A DNA stretch of 64,000 nt, taken from the NCBI GenBank assembly GCA_030549335.1, contig CM060194.1, positions 68,298,077 through 68,362,076 of the forward strand, in the 5' to 3' direction. The notes under the pieces were generated by a model. The model searched no databases and was not told the DNA's origin. It worked only from the letters and a program-made list of their open reading frames with translations. This DNA comes from Pontederia crassipes. Taxonomy: Eukaryota; Streptophyta; Magnoliopsida; Commelinales; Pontederiaceae. Shown in pieces: positions 33,687 to 45,400 of the stretch; within the stretch, counting starts at the first letter, position 1; the number at the start of each line of letters is the position of its first letter. The translations under genes were made by a program, and so were the position numbers.

Positions 33687-35077
33687 CAACAACAACAACA
33701 ACAACAACAAAGCCTTATCCCACTAGGTGGGGTCGGCTACATGGATCATACGACGCCATTCCGCTCTATTAGTAACCAAACCTTTCGGTATATTATTCAC
33801 CAATAGATCTTGCTCTATTAGTTCGCCAAGTGTCCGCCTTGGCCTCCCTCTCCCTCTTTTAATCGGACTCCAGATTATTTGATCTACTCTTCTTATTGGC
33901 GCATCTAATGGTCTTCTCTGAACATGACCAAACCATCTCAAACGATTCTCTACCATTTTCTCACTAATAGGAGCCACTCCGACTCGTTCACGTATATGGT
34001 CATTCCTAATCTTATCTAATCTTGTATGACCACACATCCATCTCAACATCCTCATTTCGGCTACCCCCACTTTACGTTCATGTTGTCCCTTCATAGCCCA
34101 ACATTCACTACCATATAACACTGCTGGCCTTATAGCAGTACGATAGAATTTTCCTTTAACTTTATTGGGTACTTTTCTATCACAAAGAACTCCAGTGGCT
34201 TTCCTCCACTTACACCAACCAGCTTGAATTCTATGATTAACATCGTCATCAATCTCACCATCTTGTCCTACAATTGATCCTAAATATTTAAACTTTGTCA
34301 CTTGAGGAATTATATCCTCCCCTAACCTAACTTTCAAATCGTCTCTAAGTTGTTTATTTGTGAAATTGCTATGCATATATTCTGTTTTATTCCTACTTAA
34401 ACGAAAACCCTTTGACTCCAACGTATTTCTCCATATTTCCAATTTTGTATTAATCTCTTCTCTTGAATCCGCTAAAAGTACTATATCATCCGCAAATAGC
34501 ATGCACTTAGGTACCTCCTCTGTGATACTCTCGGTTATAGCATCGATAACTAAGTTAAATAGATACGGGCTTAAAGCTGATCCTTGATGTAGGCCAATTC
34601 CTATAGGAAATTCATTTGTCTCACCTCCGGGTGTCCTAACCCTAGTCAATGCCCTATCGTACATATCTTGTATTACCTTAATGTAGGCAACATTCACCCT
34701 CTTCTTTTGCAAGGCTTTCCAAAGTACATCCCTTGGTACCCGATCATACGCCTTCTCTAAGTCAATGAAAGCCATATGTAAGTCTCTTCTCCTACTTCGA
34801 TACTTCTCCATCATCCCCCTTAGTAAATAAATCGCCTCTGTAGTGGATCTTCCTGGCATGAACCCAAATTGTCTCTCAGAAATACTAGTCTCCATTCTCA
34901 ATCTATGCTCAATCACTTTTTCCCATAATTTCATAGTGTGACTCATAAGTTTAATCCCTCTATAATTTGCACAATTCTGAATATCCCCTTTATTTTTGTA
35001 AATAGGAACTAATGTACTTAATCTCCAATCATCAGGCATCTTTTTCGACCGTAAAATCTCATTAAATAGTTTACTCT
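33687..35077 (-). mobile_element. RTE-type LINE, 5'-truncated (1391 bp)
   Basis: Target duplications TAATCAGACAATTTA (15 bp) are at 33672-33686 and 35078-35092. The tail on the minus strand is (TTG)n, preceded by CCCACCTAGTGGGATAAGGC. The element begins inside the RT region, so the endonuclease is missing. Confidence 0.9.
33723..35039 (-). CDS. RTE LINE reverse transcriptase, N-terminally truncated but open (438 codons)
   Basis: The frame is open from the truncation point (35077) through to TAG/TGA at 33723, and M at 35039 is only the first Met. It holds the RT fingers and palm ([33 protein letters not shown]), the catalytic [12 protein letters not shown] and the thumb. The C-terminal domain ends [17 protein letters not shown]. 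It aligns almost residue for residue with the full-length copy at 40878-44040, but lacks that copy's stops and frameshift. It probably inserted more recently. Without an endonuclease or promoter it is not autonomous. Confidence 0.85.
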   Translation of the reverse strand: MPDDWRLSTLVPIYKNKGDIQNCANYRGIKLMSHTMKLWEKVIEHRLRMETSISERQFGFMPGRSTTEAIYLLRGMMEKYRSRRRDLHMAFIDLEKAYDRVPRDVLWKALQKKRVNVAYIKVIQDMYDRALTRVRTPGGETNEFPIGIGLHQGSALSPYLFNLVIDAITESITEEVPKCMLFADDIVLLADSREEINTKLEIWRNTLESKGFRLSRNKTEYMHSNFTNKQLRDDLKVRLGEDIIPQVTKFKYLGSIVGQDGEIDDDVNHRIQAGWCKWRKATGVLCDRKVPNKVKGKFYRTAIRPAVLYGSECWAMKGQHERKVGVAEMRMLRWMCGHTRLDKIRNDHIRERVGVAPISEKMVENRLRWFGHVQRRPLDAPIRRVDQIIWSPIKRGRGRPRRTLGELIEQDLLVNNIPKGLVTNRAEWRRMIHVADPT

Positions 35078-35092
35078 TAATCAGACAATTTA

Positions 35093-35407
35093 ATTCAGGT
35101 TTTTTTATCTATGAGATCATAGTGCAGGATGACAATAAGTCAGTTAATTAAAACCCCTAACAGTGACATCTTTGAAGTGTATTGTAGGAGATTAAGGTAA
35201 GAACTTCAAACCTACAGGGTCAACATCAGTCATAAGGGCAAGTATGGGAGAGCGTATACAATTTAGATACAGTTGGGTATGTATAAGCAAATGATTATCA
35301 TACACAGCCCCAAAAGCTAGACAACTGCTTATAAAGGGTCTGCATTCTATAGCACATTGGCCAAAAAGCTACTGAATGAATCATTATTGACCAGCAGCAG
35401 AGCAATA
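35093..35407. other. 3' flank of the PPR gene
   Basis: No gene or repeat is recognised here. It probably includes the PPR 3' UTR, because the stop codon is at 35408-35410 on the minus strand. Confidence 0.45.
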
Positions 35408-36826
35408 TCATTGAGAACAAATAGTTAAAGTGCACTTTGTGAACATCACTCTAAGCTCTGACGCCAAATCTGCCCTCGTAATCCTGTGCAGATCCTTTGT
35501 TACTCTCAAAAAGACTTGGAAGTCGGGCTTGAGCCCCAACTCCATCATCTCATGAAGAACTCTACCAGCTTCAAATGTCCTTCCTGAAGCATTGTAAAGG
35601 TTGGCGAGTAAGCTGTAATTCGCATTTAAAGACCATTTGTCCTCTATACCCATGTGGATCACATATTCAAGAGCATCCTTGTCTCTCCCATACAAAAAAT
35701 ATCCTTTTATAAAGGCTGCATGAATCGCCAAACTTGGTCTGAAACCTTGTGATAGCATCCGCTGATGGAAGTGAATTGCAAAATCCATCCTACCAACTTT
35801 ACAAGCATGAATAGCAACCACTTCGAAAGTCCCCGAGTCTGGACTGTATCCCAGTTCCTCCATCCTTTGAAGCAACTCGCAAGCCTCAGAAACCCTCCTG
35901 TGCTTAAACAGGCTTCCGAGGAAGTAATTATAAGATTTGGTATTTGGATCACAACCCGTCCTTCTCATTTCATCAAACACTTTACGGACACCCTGGAAAT
36001 CCCCTGTCCTACACTTTGCAGCCAGAAGTACATTGTAATAGGAAGTCCTTCTAGCCGTCTCCTCCATGATAAACATCGCAAGATGGAATTCATTCATCCG
36101 CGAGAGCAACTTGATCATCGAGAAGATCCCGGAACCCCTGCAAGAGCCCCCAACATCGTTCAATACTTTCGTCACCTCCAGCACCGAATCCTTGACATTT
36201 GCGCGACCACAAACGGCCAGAAAGCCGAAAGCTTTTTCCGATAGGCAATGACCACGCGCGGCGAGCTCTCCCAAAACTCGGCGCAGCGCATCGTAGTCAT
36301 GAACTCGTCCGAGGTTATCGACAATCTGATCGTAATTCTCCGAGCTGGGACGAAACTGGGGGTGAACCTTCAGGAGCCAGTCGACGAAGCGCGACGCGGG
36401 GACGCCGCGGTCTGACAGCGCGCGGAGAGCCTGAGAAACCGAAGCGTGGGCGGGGACGAAGTTGCGCAGGTGCTCGTGCAGGCGCAGCTCCGAGTCGTCC
36501 GCATCCCGCTCGATCAAACCGATGAGCTCGGCCAGAGAATTCGGGTCTCCGACTCGAGAAGTCAAACACCCACCTGGCTCTCGACTTCTCTTCCCGGTTC
36601 TTCTGCTGCCGCCGGCGCCGCGGGTCCTGACGTGACTGCAAAAGTTGTCGGCAGCGGTGGGAGACGAAGCGGCCGTGAAGACGCGCAAAAGGATGAGGAC
36701 GGGATGCAGAAGGAGGCGAAGAGAGGTGGAGCTGGGAGGCCATGGTGGAGGAGGCGGAGGCGTAGGAGTTGGTCTGCGTCTTCGTATCACTGGAAATGGA
36801 AGGCGTCTAAAGAGAGCGGGAGGCAT
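35408..36826 (-). CDS. P-class pentatricopeptide repeat protein, 472 aa, intact
   Basis: A single open exon, as usual for plant PPR genes. The N terminus (about residues 1-75) is rich in Arg, Pro and Ser with almost no acidic residues, as in mitochondrial or plastid targeting peptides. Recognisable 34-35-residue PPR units run from about 262 to 434. They include YYNVLLAAKCRTGDFQGVRK, then units with PNTKSYNYFLGSLFKHRRVS, FEVVAIHACKVGRMDFA, HAAFIKGYFLYGRDKDALE and YSLLANLYNASGRTFEAGRV. Weaker units probably lie at 140-260. No DYW or E domain follows, so a P-class role in organelle RNA stability, splicing or translation is inferred. The GC content is clearly higher than its surroundings. A MITE starts only 72 bp upstream of the ATG. 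The start was taken as the first Met of the open frame. Confidence 0.9.
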   Translation of the reverse strand: MPPALFRRLPFPVIRRRRPTPTPPPPPPWPPSSTSLRLLLHPVLILLRVFTAASSPTAADNFCSHVRTRGAGGSRRTGKRSREPGGCLTSRVGDPNSLAELIGLIERDADDSELRLHEHLRNFVPAHASVSQALRALSDRGVPASRFVDWLLKVHPQFRPSSENYDQIVDNLGRVHDYDALRRVLGELAARGHCLSEKAFGFLAVCGRANVKDSVLEVTKVLNDVGGSCRGSGIFSMIKLLSRMNEFHLAMFIMEETARRTSYYNVLLAAKCRTGDFQGVRKVFDEMRRTGCDPNTKSYNYFLGSLFKHRRVSEACELLQRMEELGYSPDSGTFEVVAIHACKVGRMDFAIHFHQRMLSQGFRPSLAIHAAFIKGYFLYGRDKDALEYVIHMGIEDKWSLNANYSLLANLYNASGRTFEAGRVLHEMMELGLKPDFQVFLRVTKDLHRITRADLASELRVMFTKCTLTICSQ

Positions 36827-36898
36827 TTTTTTGAACCGAACTAGTGAACGAGGGAGGGGTTCAGGGGTTCCAAGTCTAACAATTTAAGGTGGGGTTCA

Positions 36899-37400
36899 GG
36901 GGTTGGCGCATTAACGATTACATTAATCGATAATTAGATCATTACTTAAAAAAATTATCACTACTAATATTATATTTGACAATAATATATGTAATGATTA
37001 AATTAGTTAAAGAGTAAATTATTTTACATTTTCATCACATAATATCGTAAATAAACAAAACAAAACATAGAAAAGCGAATATACAAGATAAAAGTAAGAG
37101 TTATCTGTAAAAATATTTTAAATAATAAATAATATATAATTAATAATATTTATTTATTAATCAATATTTAAAATTAAAAAAATAATGGAATGAATATTTT
37201 TTCAATATGTGTGTCAAACAACTAATAATTTGGAAAGTTACTTTCTCTATCTCCTATCTAAATTATCAGTGAATACTAATTAAAATTATCAAAGTAATTA
37301 AATTATCGATAAACAATCAACGAGAAAATGAGATGGATCCTAAGAATTTTAAATAAAATAATCGATAATATATCCATATTACCTCGTACCAAAACGACCC
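36899..37400. mobile_element. Harbinger/Tourist-like MITE just upstream of the PPR gene
   Basis: The right end ACCAAAACGACCC is followed by TTA. The left end GGGGTTGGCGCATTAACG is degraded. The interior aligns with the MITE at 40665-44419: TTTTCATCACATAATAT, then AAATAAACAAA, then CATAGAAAA occur in the same order. The left target duplication is mutated (TCA). Confidence 0.6.
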
Positions 37401-37403
37401 TTA

Positions 37404-39077
37404 GGATTTCATTTATGGGATTAAGTTGTGTGTTTATAATATTGAGATATGTATTATTTTTATCGTAAAAAATGTATAATCACTTTGATCTCATTTAGCA
37501 TTACTAATAATTTGACAAGCGAGTAGCGATTTAACTAACGGATAGCGAGGTAGCGAATAATTATTAGCGGTTAGAGATTTTAACAAATAAGTGTTTGGTA
37601 AAATTTAACGGTAGAATTAGCTGATGAATATAAAATATATGATAAATTATTCAATTCAATTACTATACAAATTCTATTACAATACAATAAATACATTATT
37701 TATATCTCAATTAAATAATTCTCACAATTATTTTTTTGTTAAAATATATAGAAATTTATATTGACAATAAATTGTATATAGTACACGCATGAATAAAAAT
37801 ATTATTTATTACATCATTTTTTATTCATTATTAATATATAAATAATTTGTAATTAATTTAGCATGAATATAAAAAAAGAAATATAGTTAAATGGGGATAA
37901 AATAAAAATGAGAAAATAATAAGATAAGTTGAGAAAGAAATAATGCATTTGAATAAGGATAAAATTGAAAAAAAAATTATGAATCTCTAATCTCTAATAT
38001 CTACACACTAGGAGAAATACTTATTTTTGTCATTTATCTAATAAAAAATTAATGATTAAACCGTTAAACACTAATTGAAACGCTAATTTACGTAAATAAA
38101 TTCAATTAATCAAATTGCATCAAATTTCACATGACATGACATAACATTAAATCCTATAGATTATAATACCAATCTTCATTTAAGAACTCACATATATATT
38201 GTTCGACGGTCGTACGAGATCATGAGATTCAATTTATTTTTATGCTATTTGAGGCGCATATGATAATGATGTTTATATATTTGTAAATATCTAATTTAAC
38301 AAAATCAATGTTGATAGTATATTAATCATTTTATATTTATTCTTACACAATTTTACGAGTTAATTTGATTTTACAAGCAAGCTTGGTTTAGAACCTGTCA
38401 AATTTTCGTTATAACAGTAGTTAAAATCCTTATTAGATTCTGTATTGAAAAAATGTTAAAAGTAAATATCTCTTCCGAGATTCAGACATTTTATTACCGA
38501 CAATTAACAAGATAAATTAATTGATGATAGCTCAAACTGATATATATCCAAGTATAGATAAATTGTGGCCATCATTGCCTTCGATCCATTATCACAATCA
38601 AGCTCAAATCTGATTCATAAGATAAAGTAATATGAGAACATGATAGAGAGATCAAATCCTTTTTTTCTTCCTTAATTACCGGTGCTACAGTTGAGGGCAA
38701 TGGCAATCAATCACGTTCATAACAAAATACTGAGAATAATAGATAACTTTGAGGGCATTTCAGAGCATCAAGACGCAACAATGAGATAAACTAGTAAAGA
38801 TAACGAACGTATAGATAGGAATTTATGCAAGTTACTATTGTTAGTCTCATGCATGTGATTTTGGTTATTGTTAGCATGATCAAAATGATACAAATGATTG
38901 GATATGTAACATTTCGCTAACAAGTAAAACGATCAGAAAATGACACCCTTTAACATGGATGCTCGTTGTACATCTACGAGAAAATAAGCTAATGAGCAAC
39001 AAAGATGAAGAATTGAAAATACAGCGATCAAGTCTCTCCAATTAGCATCAAGAGGGACGCCATTTTTTTTTCCATGC
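37404..39077. other. AT-rich intergenic DNA with a decayed repeat
   Basis: No gene was found. About 37490-38090 is a decayed repeat: its left part matches 18970-19190 in reverse, and CGTTAAACACTAATT near 38068 resembles an inverted end. Otherwise it is AT-rich single-copy-looking sequence. Confidence 0.45.
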
Positions 39078-39096
39078 GCTAGTAACATAATTTAAT

Positions 39097-39291
39097 AACT
39101 CCGCCTATATTTTATAGCCGGTCCCAAGCTCGGATAAAGGAGGAGGGTTGTGTTAGGCCCCGACAGCCAACATAAAATCATGTCGAATCTTATGAACATG
39201 GATCAACGAATATAAGAGCGGAATGGCGTCGTATGATCCATGTAGCCGACCCCACCTAGTGGGATAAGGCTTTGTTGTTGTTGTTGTTGTT
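39097..39291 (+). mobile_element. SINE-like RTE derivative (195 bp), intact ends
   Basis: It is flanked by a perfect 19-bp duplication GCTAGTAACATAATTTAAT (39078-39096 and 39292-39310). The first ~110 bp match the 5' end of the RTE LINE (40878-40990). The last ~75 bp match its 3' end (43968-44040), including the (TTG)n tail. Candidate Pol III boxes in the 5' module are TAGCCGGTCCC (A-like) and GTCGAATC (B-like). Its size and tail recall plant Au-type SINEs. It lies 158 bp beyond the stop codon of the J-protein gene. Confidence 0.85.
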
Positions 39292-39448
39292 GCTAGTAAC
39301 ATAATTTAATGTGCAGAATCTCGATCTTTTGGGATTGTAAGATCTTTACTTGCAAGGAACTCAGAGATTATTGGTAATTCCTTTACACAGGCACAGATCT
39401 GAGCCTCTGACTATAAATCATCATGATGGGGGGAATAAACTTTTTAAA

Positions 39449-42400
39449 TTATGCCAAACTATCACAAAGCGTCTTATATGCTGCACTGCAATGCTTGAAT
39501 TTCTCCTCTGCTACCACCTATTAGCATCAAACAAATGGAAACAGATGAGTGATAGGGAGAGTTGTTCACGAATGAGAATAAGCACAGAATATAGCAACAT
39601 ATATGAAATTACCGACTCTTAAAGCTTTCAACAACATTTAAAGCCAGACCTTTATTTTCTGACATGTGACCAGAAAATAAAATCTCTTAGCCTAGAGCTT
39701 CCACAAGCCAGAAGTTCGACAAACTAGCCTTTTAAGATTAATAACTAGATCCACTAACAAGGTTAACATTCTTACAGATATTCCAAAAGTTAATTTCAGA
39801 GAAGGGCAAAAGCCCAAACTAGCATACATGAAATTGGCAATGCCGGACTATAAGTATTTCAGAGAAGGGCTGTATTGAGCAGTTTCTCCTTTCAATACAA
39901 TTGGATGACTAGCCTCCCCTAGTCACCTTTTTACCTTCTCAAAAAATGGTTTTACTTTACTTGCGTCTGTGAAACCAAATCGTAACATAATTGCAAAATA
40001 TTTATGTTTGATTTATTGTTCACAAATAAGAAGAAAAATTAATAATCCTCACCTTGGATGAACCTTGGTGGCGATCCGGATGCCATCTTAAAGCACACTC
40101 TCGGTATCTGCAAAGTAATTTGAGGACAGCATTAAGCCTAAAGTAAAAAGAAGCTGGTGCCGTAATTTCATATCAGACAGCACCACACCAAAAGAGTACA
40201 TAAAAACATCTAATTCAATTAAAAGTTTTAACTTACGCGCTTTTGACATCTTCTAATTTTAAAGGGCCAGAGGGACTCAACCCAAGAGCCTGCCTCTCAC
40301 AACATAAATGCATTTGGGGAGAAGTATAAGTCTCATCATCACTTTCATACTCCCAGTTCCTTGAGCCTTTATGAGACTTGTGACCAGAATCACTCCAGTG
40401 AAAATTTTCAGAATCATCAGAAGACCAATAAGTGAAACGTGATCCTCTGAATGCAGCCTGAAAGATTGTCTCCACTTCATCTTCATCACTTGTACAAAAG
40501 TCAAAAGTCCCTAAAAACAAACCGCAACCATTCCTGTAAGCAATTCAGCTTCAAGATATAAAGCATCAGAATAAGCTAATATATAACCATTGCTTTTCTT
40601 TTTTTGAGGGGAACAACTTAAATACACCCTGATATATTTAGGATGCAGAACAAGCATAATCTAAGGGGCCGTTTGGCGTATTATTGATTTAATTAACCGG
40701 TAATTTAGATCACCACTTAGATAAATTATCACTATTTAAATTACCAATAATATCACATTATAGTGTTTGGCAAGTATTGGTAATATAAGTTATGATTAAA
40801 ATAACTAGAGAACAAATTATCAAAATACCCTTAAAAATGATTTTAGATTTTCATCACATGATATTATAAATAAACAACTTCGCCTATATTTTATAGCCGG
40901 TCCCAAGCCCGGATAAAGGAGGGTTATGTTAGGCCCCGACAGCCAGCATAAAATCATGTCGAATCTTATGAACATGGATCAACGAATATATTGTGTTAAT
41001 GCTAGGTCGTTACCCGTAAGTAACGCGCTGTACAGCTCGGGTACAGTGATAAGAGAGCAAGAGCCGCTACATCCTCGCCTGAATGCAGTGTTAAATGAAC
41101 AAGGGCTACCGCACTCTAATGAACGGAGGCGGTTAAAGAAGCTAGTTCATGAGACTAAGGTTAGATTAGGTTCTTGGAATATTGGGACGTTGAATGGGAA
41201 GCGCTTCGAGGTGGCACAAGTAATGGACCAGCGTAAGATTAGTATCTTATGCTTGCAAAAAACTAGATGGGTAGGAGAGGGAAGTAAAGAGATTAGGTTA
41301 AATGGTTCCAAACTTTGGTACACAGGTAAGGTAAATGGAAGGAATGGTGTTGGTATTATCGCGGATGCAGAATGGAGGAAGAATGTTGTGGAAGTTAAAA
41401 GGATTGAGGATCGAATCATATCCGTGAAAGTAATTGTTGGAAAGGAAACCATGAACATTATTAGTGCATATGCACCCCAAGTAAAAGCAGAATCACATCT
41501 CAAGGAGAAGTTTTGGACAGATATGGAGGGTTTGATTGAAAGTATACCAACAACCGAGAAAGTTTATATTGGGGGAGACCTTAATGGACATGTTGGTAAA
41601 GAGGCAAGACCACATGCAAGGGTTCATGGTGGTTTTGGTTTTGGGGAGTTGAATGAGGAAGGACAAACTATTATTGATTTTTCTTTAGCATACGACCTTA
41701 AGATTATCAACACTTGTTTTAGGAAGAGAGAGGAACATTTAATCACATACAAAAGTGGAACTCATAGGTCTCAAATCGATTTTTTCTTGACAAGAAATAC
41801 TGATAAAAGACGCTGTACTAATTGCAAAGTAATTCCTGGGCATGGGGTGACTACACAACATAGATTGTTAGTTCTTAATATGTAAATGAAATGTATAAAA
41901 CCAAAATCTCGAACAGTTTTTGATCGAAAGATCAAGTGGTGGCAGTTAAAGGGGGAGAAGCGAGAGACTTTTAGAAGTAAGTTATTAGAAGAAAGTGTGT
42001 GGGAGTTAGAAGGAGATGCTAGTATCATGTGGGAGAATGTGGCAAAAAATGTTGAAATGGTTGCTAAAGCCATTTTAGGAGAATAAAAAAGTTTTGGACC
42101 ACGAGATAAGGAGACTTGATGGTGGAATGAGGAGGTCCAAGAAAAGGTGCGTAATAAGAAGAATTGTTTCAAGGCGATACACTTGGACAATAATTCTGAC
42201 AATTGGGAAAAGTATTGTTTGGCGAAAAGGGAGGCTAAGAAGGCAGTTAGTGATGCTCGTGCTAAAGCATATGAGTGGTTTTATAAGGAGTTAGGGACAA
42301 AGGCTGGTGAACAAAGGATTTACAAGATTGCAAGGAATAAAGAGAAGGAGTCGAGAGATTTGGATCAAGTAAGATGCATAAAAAATGAAGTTGGCAAGAT

Positions 42401-45400
42401 TTTAGTTACTGAAGGAGATATTAAGAACAGATGGGAAGAGTATTTCTATAAGCTATTTAATGATGGATGTGAAGATTCCCGTTATGATTTGGAGAACTTG
42501 ACAATTAGCGAATGTGAGCTTAATAGGTCATTTTATCGTAGAATTAGAGTCTCGGAGGTTAGCGAAGCTCTTAAGAAAATGGAGAATGGTAAAGCCGTTG
42601 GACCGGATGGTATACCGATTGAAGTTTGGAAATGTTTAGGAGAAAAGGTGTGTTGTGGTTATGTAAACTATTTAATGAGATTTTACGATCGAAAAAGATG
42701 CCTGATGATTGGAGATTAAGTACATTAGTTCCTATTTACAAAAATAAAGGGGATATTTAGAATTGTGCAAATTATAAAGGGATTAAACTTATGAGTCACA
42801 CAATGAAATTATGGGAAAAAGTGATTGAGCATAGATTGAGAATGGAGACTAGTATTTCTGAGAGACAATTTGGGTTCATGCTAGGAAGATCCACTACAGA
42901 GGCGATTTATTTACTAAGGGGGATGATGGAGAAGTATCGAAGTAGGAGAAGAGACTTACATATGACTTTCATTGACTTAGAGAAGGCGTATGATCGGGTA
43001 CCAAGGGATGTACTTTGGAAAACCTTGCAAAAGAAGAGGGTGAGTGTTGCCTACATTAAGGTAATACAAGATATGTACGACGGGGCATTGACTAGGGTTA
43101 GGACACCCGGAGGTGAGACAAATGAATTTTCTATAGGAATTGGCCTACATCAAGGATCAGCTTTAAGCCCGTATCTATTTAACTTAGTTATTGATGCTAT
43201 AACCGAGAGTATCACAGAGGAGGTACATAAGTGCATGCTATTTGCGGATGATATAGTACTTTTAGCGGATTCAAGAGAAGAGATTAATACAAAATTGGAA
43301 ATATGGAGAAATACGTTGGAGTCAAAGGGTTTTCGTTTAAGTAGGAATAAAACAGAATATATGCATAGAAATTTCACAAATAAATAACTTAGAGACGATT
43401 TGAAAGTTAGGCTAGGGGAGGATATAATTCCTCAAGTGACAAAGTTTAAATATTTAGGATCAATTGTAAGACAAGATGGTGAGATTGATGACGATGTTAA
43501 TCATAGAATTCAAGCTGGTTGGTGTAAGTGGAGGAAAGCCACTGGAGTTCTTTGTGATAGAAAAGTACCCAATAAAGTTAAAGGAAAATTCTATCGTACT
43601 GCTATAAGACCAACAGTGTTATATGGTAGTGAATGTTGGGCTATGAAGGGACAACATGAACGTAAAGTGGGGGTAGCCGAAATGAGGATGTTGAGATGGA
43701 TGTGTGGTCATACAAGATTAGATAAGATTAGGAATGATTATATACGTGAACGAGTCGGAGTGGCTCCTATTAGTGAGAAAATGGTAGAGAATCGTTTGAG
43801 ATGGTTTGGTCATGTTCAGAGAAGACCATTAGATGCGCCAGTAAGAAGAGTAGATCAAATAATTTGGAGTCCGATTAAAAGAGGGAGAGGGAGGCCAAGG
43901 CGGACACTTGGCGAACTAATAGAGCAGGATCTATTGGTGAATAATATACCGAAAGGTTTGGTTACTAATAGAACGGAATGGCGTCGTATGATCCATGTAG
44001 CCGACCCCACCTAGTGGGATAAGGCTTTGTTGTTGTTGTTGATATTATAAATAAACAATGAAAAAACATAGAAAAATGAATATAGCAAAATAAGATGAGG
44101 CAAAACTAAAAGTTATTTGTAAAGAAATTAAATAATAGAGAAGATGAGATTGGATTATATTTATTTATTAATCAAATATTTAAAATTAAAATTTTTTATT
44201 GATTGGACATTATTGTCAAAATGCATGTCAAGCAATTGGCTAGAAAGTCACCTCCCATGTTTGCTATCTGGATTACTAATGAGGGGGTAATTAAGATTAT
44301 CAGTGCAATTAAAATTATCAGTAATATGTCGCAGCCAAACAAGGTAATGTGGTGGGCCGTGGAAATTTTAAATAAAATAACCGGTAATCTATCTTAATTA
44401 TCTCGTACCAAACGACCCCTAAGAGTTTTAAAGTACAGACCAATAGTGGAACACTACTAATTCATCATTAAAGAAATTCAGAAATAAAATCAAACAGTAT
44501 GATGATAAGACCCACAAAACAATATGAGAGAAAAGCACGTACTTCTATTCTTAAAGTTTCCCCTTGGCATTTCATGAGAACCATTTCTTTTAGACCCTGT
44601 ACTCCAGTTGTGCCTTCTAAACCACGTAGGCTCTTCCCTTGATGAATTATACTTCGCTTCATTTCGCCAGCTCTGGCAGGTCATAGAAATCTCAAGTTCA
44701 TGAAAAACTGAAGCATGATAATGTGAAAATCGCAAAGGTATGCTAACCATAGAACTACGCATAAAAATAGAACTTCTTAATCTCTGATCATAGATATGGG
44801 AAAATTACTACAGATGAATTCTCATCTAAAGAGTCATTGTCAATACATTTTGTGATTTTTTGCAGGAGATAAGGATGACAGCCAGCATCTGACATTCATT
44901 TATTAATAAATCATTTATAAAATGGTCTGTACAAGTATGATTGAATTGCTAATAATCTATAGTTAGCCCATTGTTTAGTCAATCTACTAGCCCCCACGAT
45001 GATGTCTTCCATATAGGATCTTTCATTCTGGAAGACATCTTCATTCATCAGCTTCCAAATGACCCAAAGCAGGCAAATCAATACTGTCCTATTATGCAAA
45101 TATTGGCAGTCACGTATTTTCTAGGGACATCATAGGAACAAGTACACATGCTAGATCTTGGCAATTTCCCTTCCTCAAGTAAAAAGAGAGAGAAAAGGAA
45201 AGGTCCCTGTAAGATACTGGCACGAGGCATGTGTCAGTGGCCCATTGGCAAAGGGCCAGCAACTAAAACATGAATAATATGGTGCAACAGCCCAAATTAC
45301 CAAATGATTTCAACACTTGCACAAATACCTCAGTACAATCATCCTCCACTTTTTCATTCTTGTCCGTGGATGTTACAACCCACGTCTAGATATGCTTGCT

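Larger units (their letters stand above)
40665..44419. mobile_element. Harbinger/Tourist-like MITE (574 bp) split by an RTE LINE
   Basis: The ends GGGGCCGTTTGG and (inverted) GGGGTCGTTTGG are flanked by TAA at 40662-40664 and 44420-44422, the 3-bp duplication of PIF/Harbinger elements. Both ends continue inward to an ACCGG. It lies in intron 3 of the J-protein gene. The RTE at 40878-44040 and its 18-bp duplication account for the extra length. Confidence 0.8.

Noticed and set aside
36199-36887. Plus-strand open frames of 60-132 codons
   Set aside because: Antisense shadows of the GC-rich 5' half of the PPR gene.
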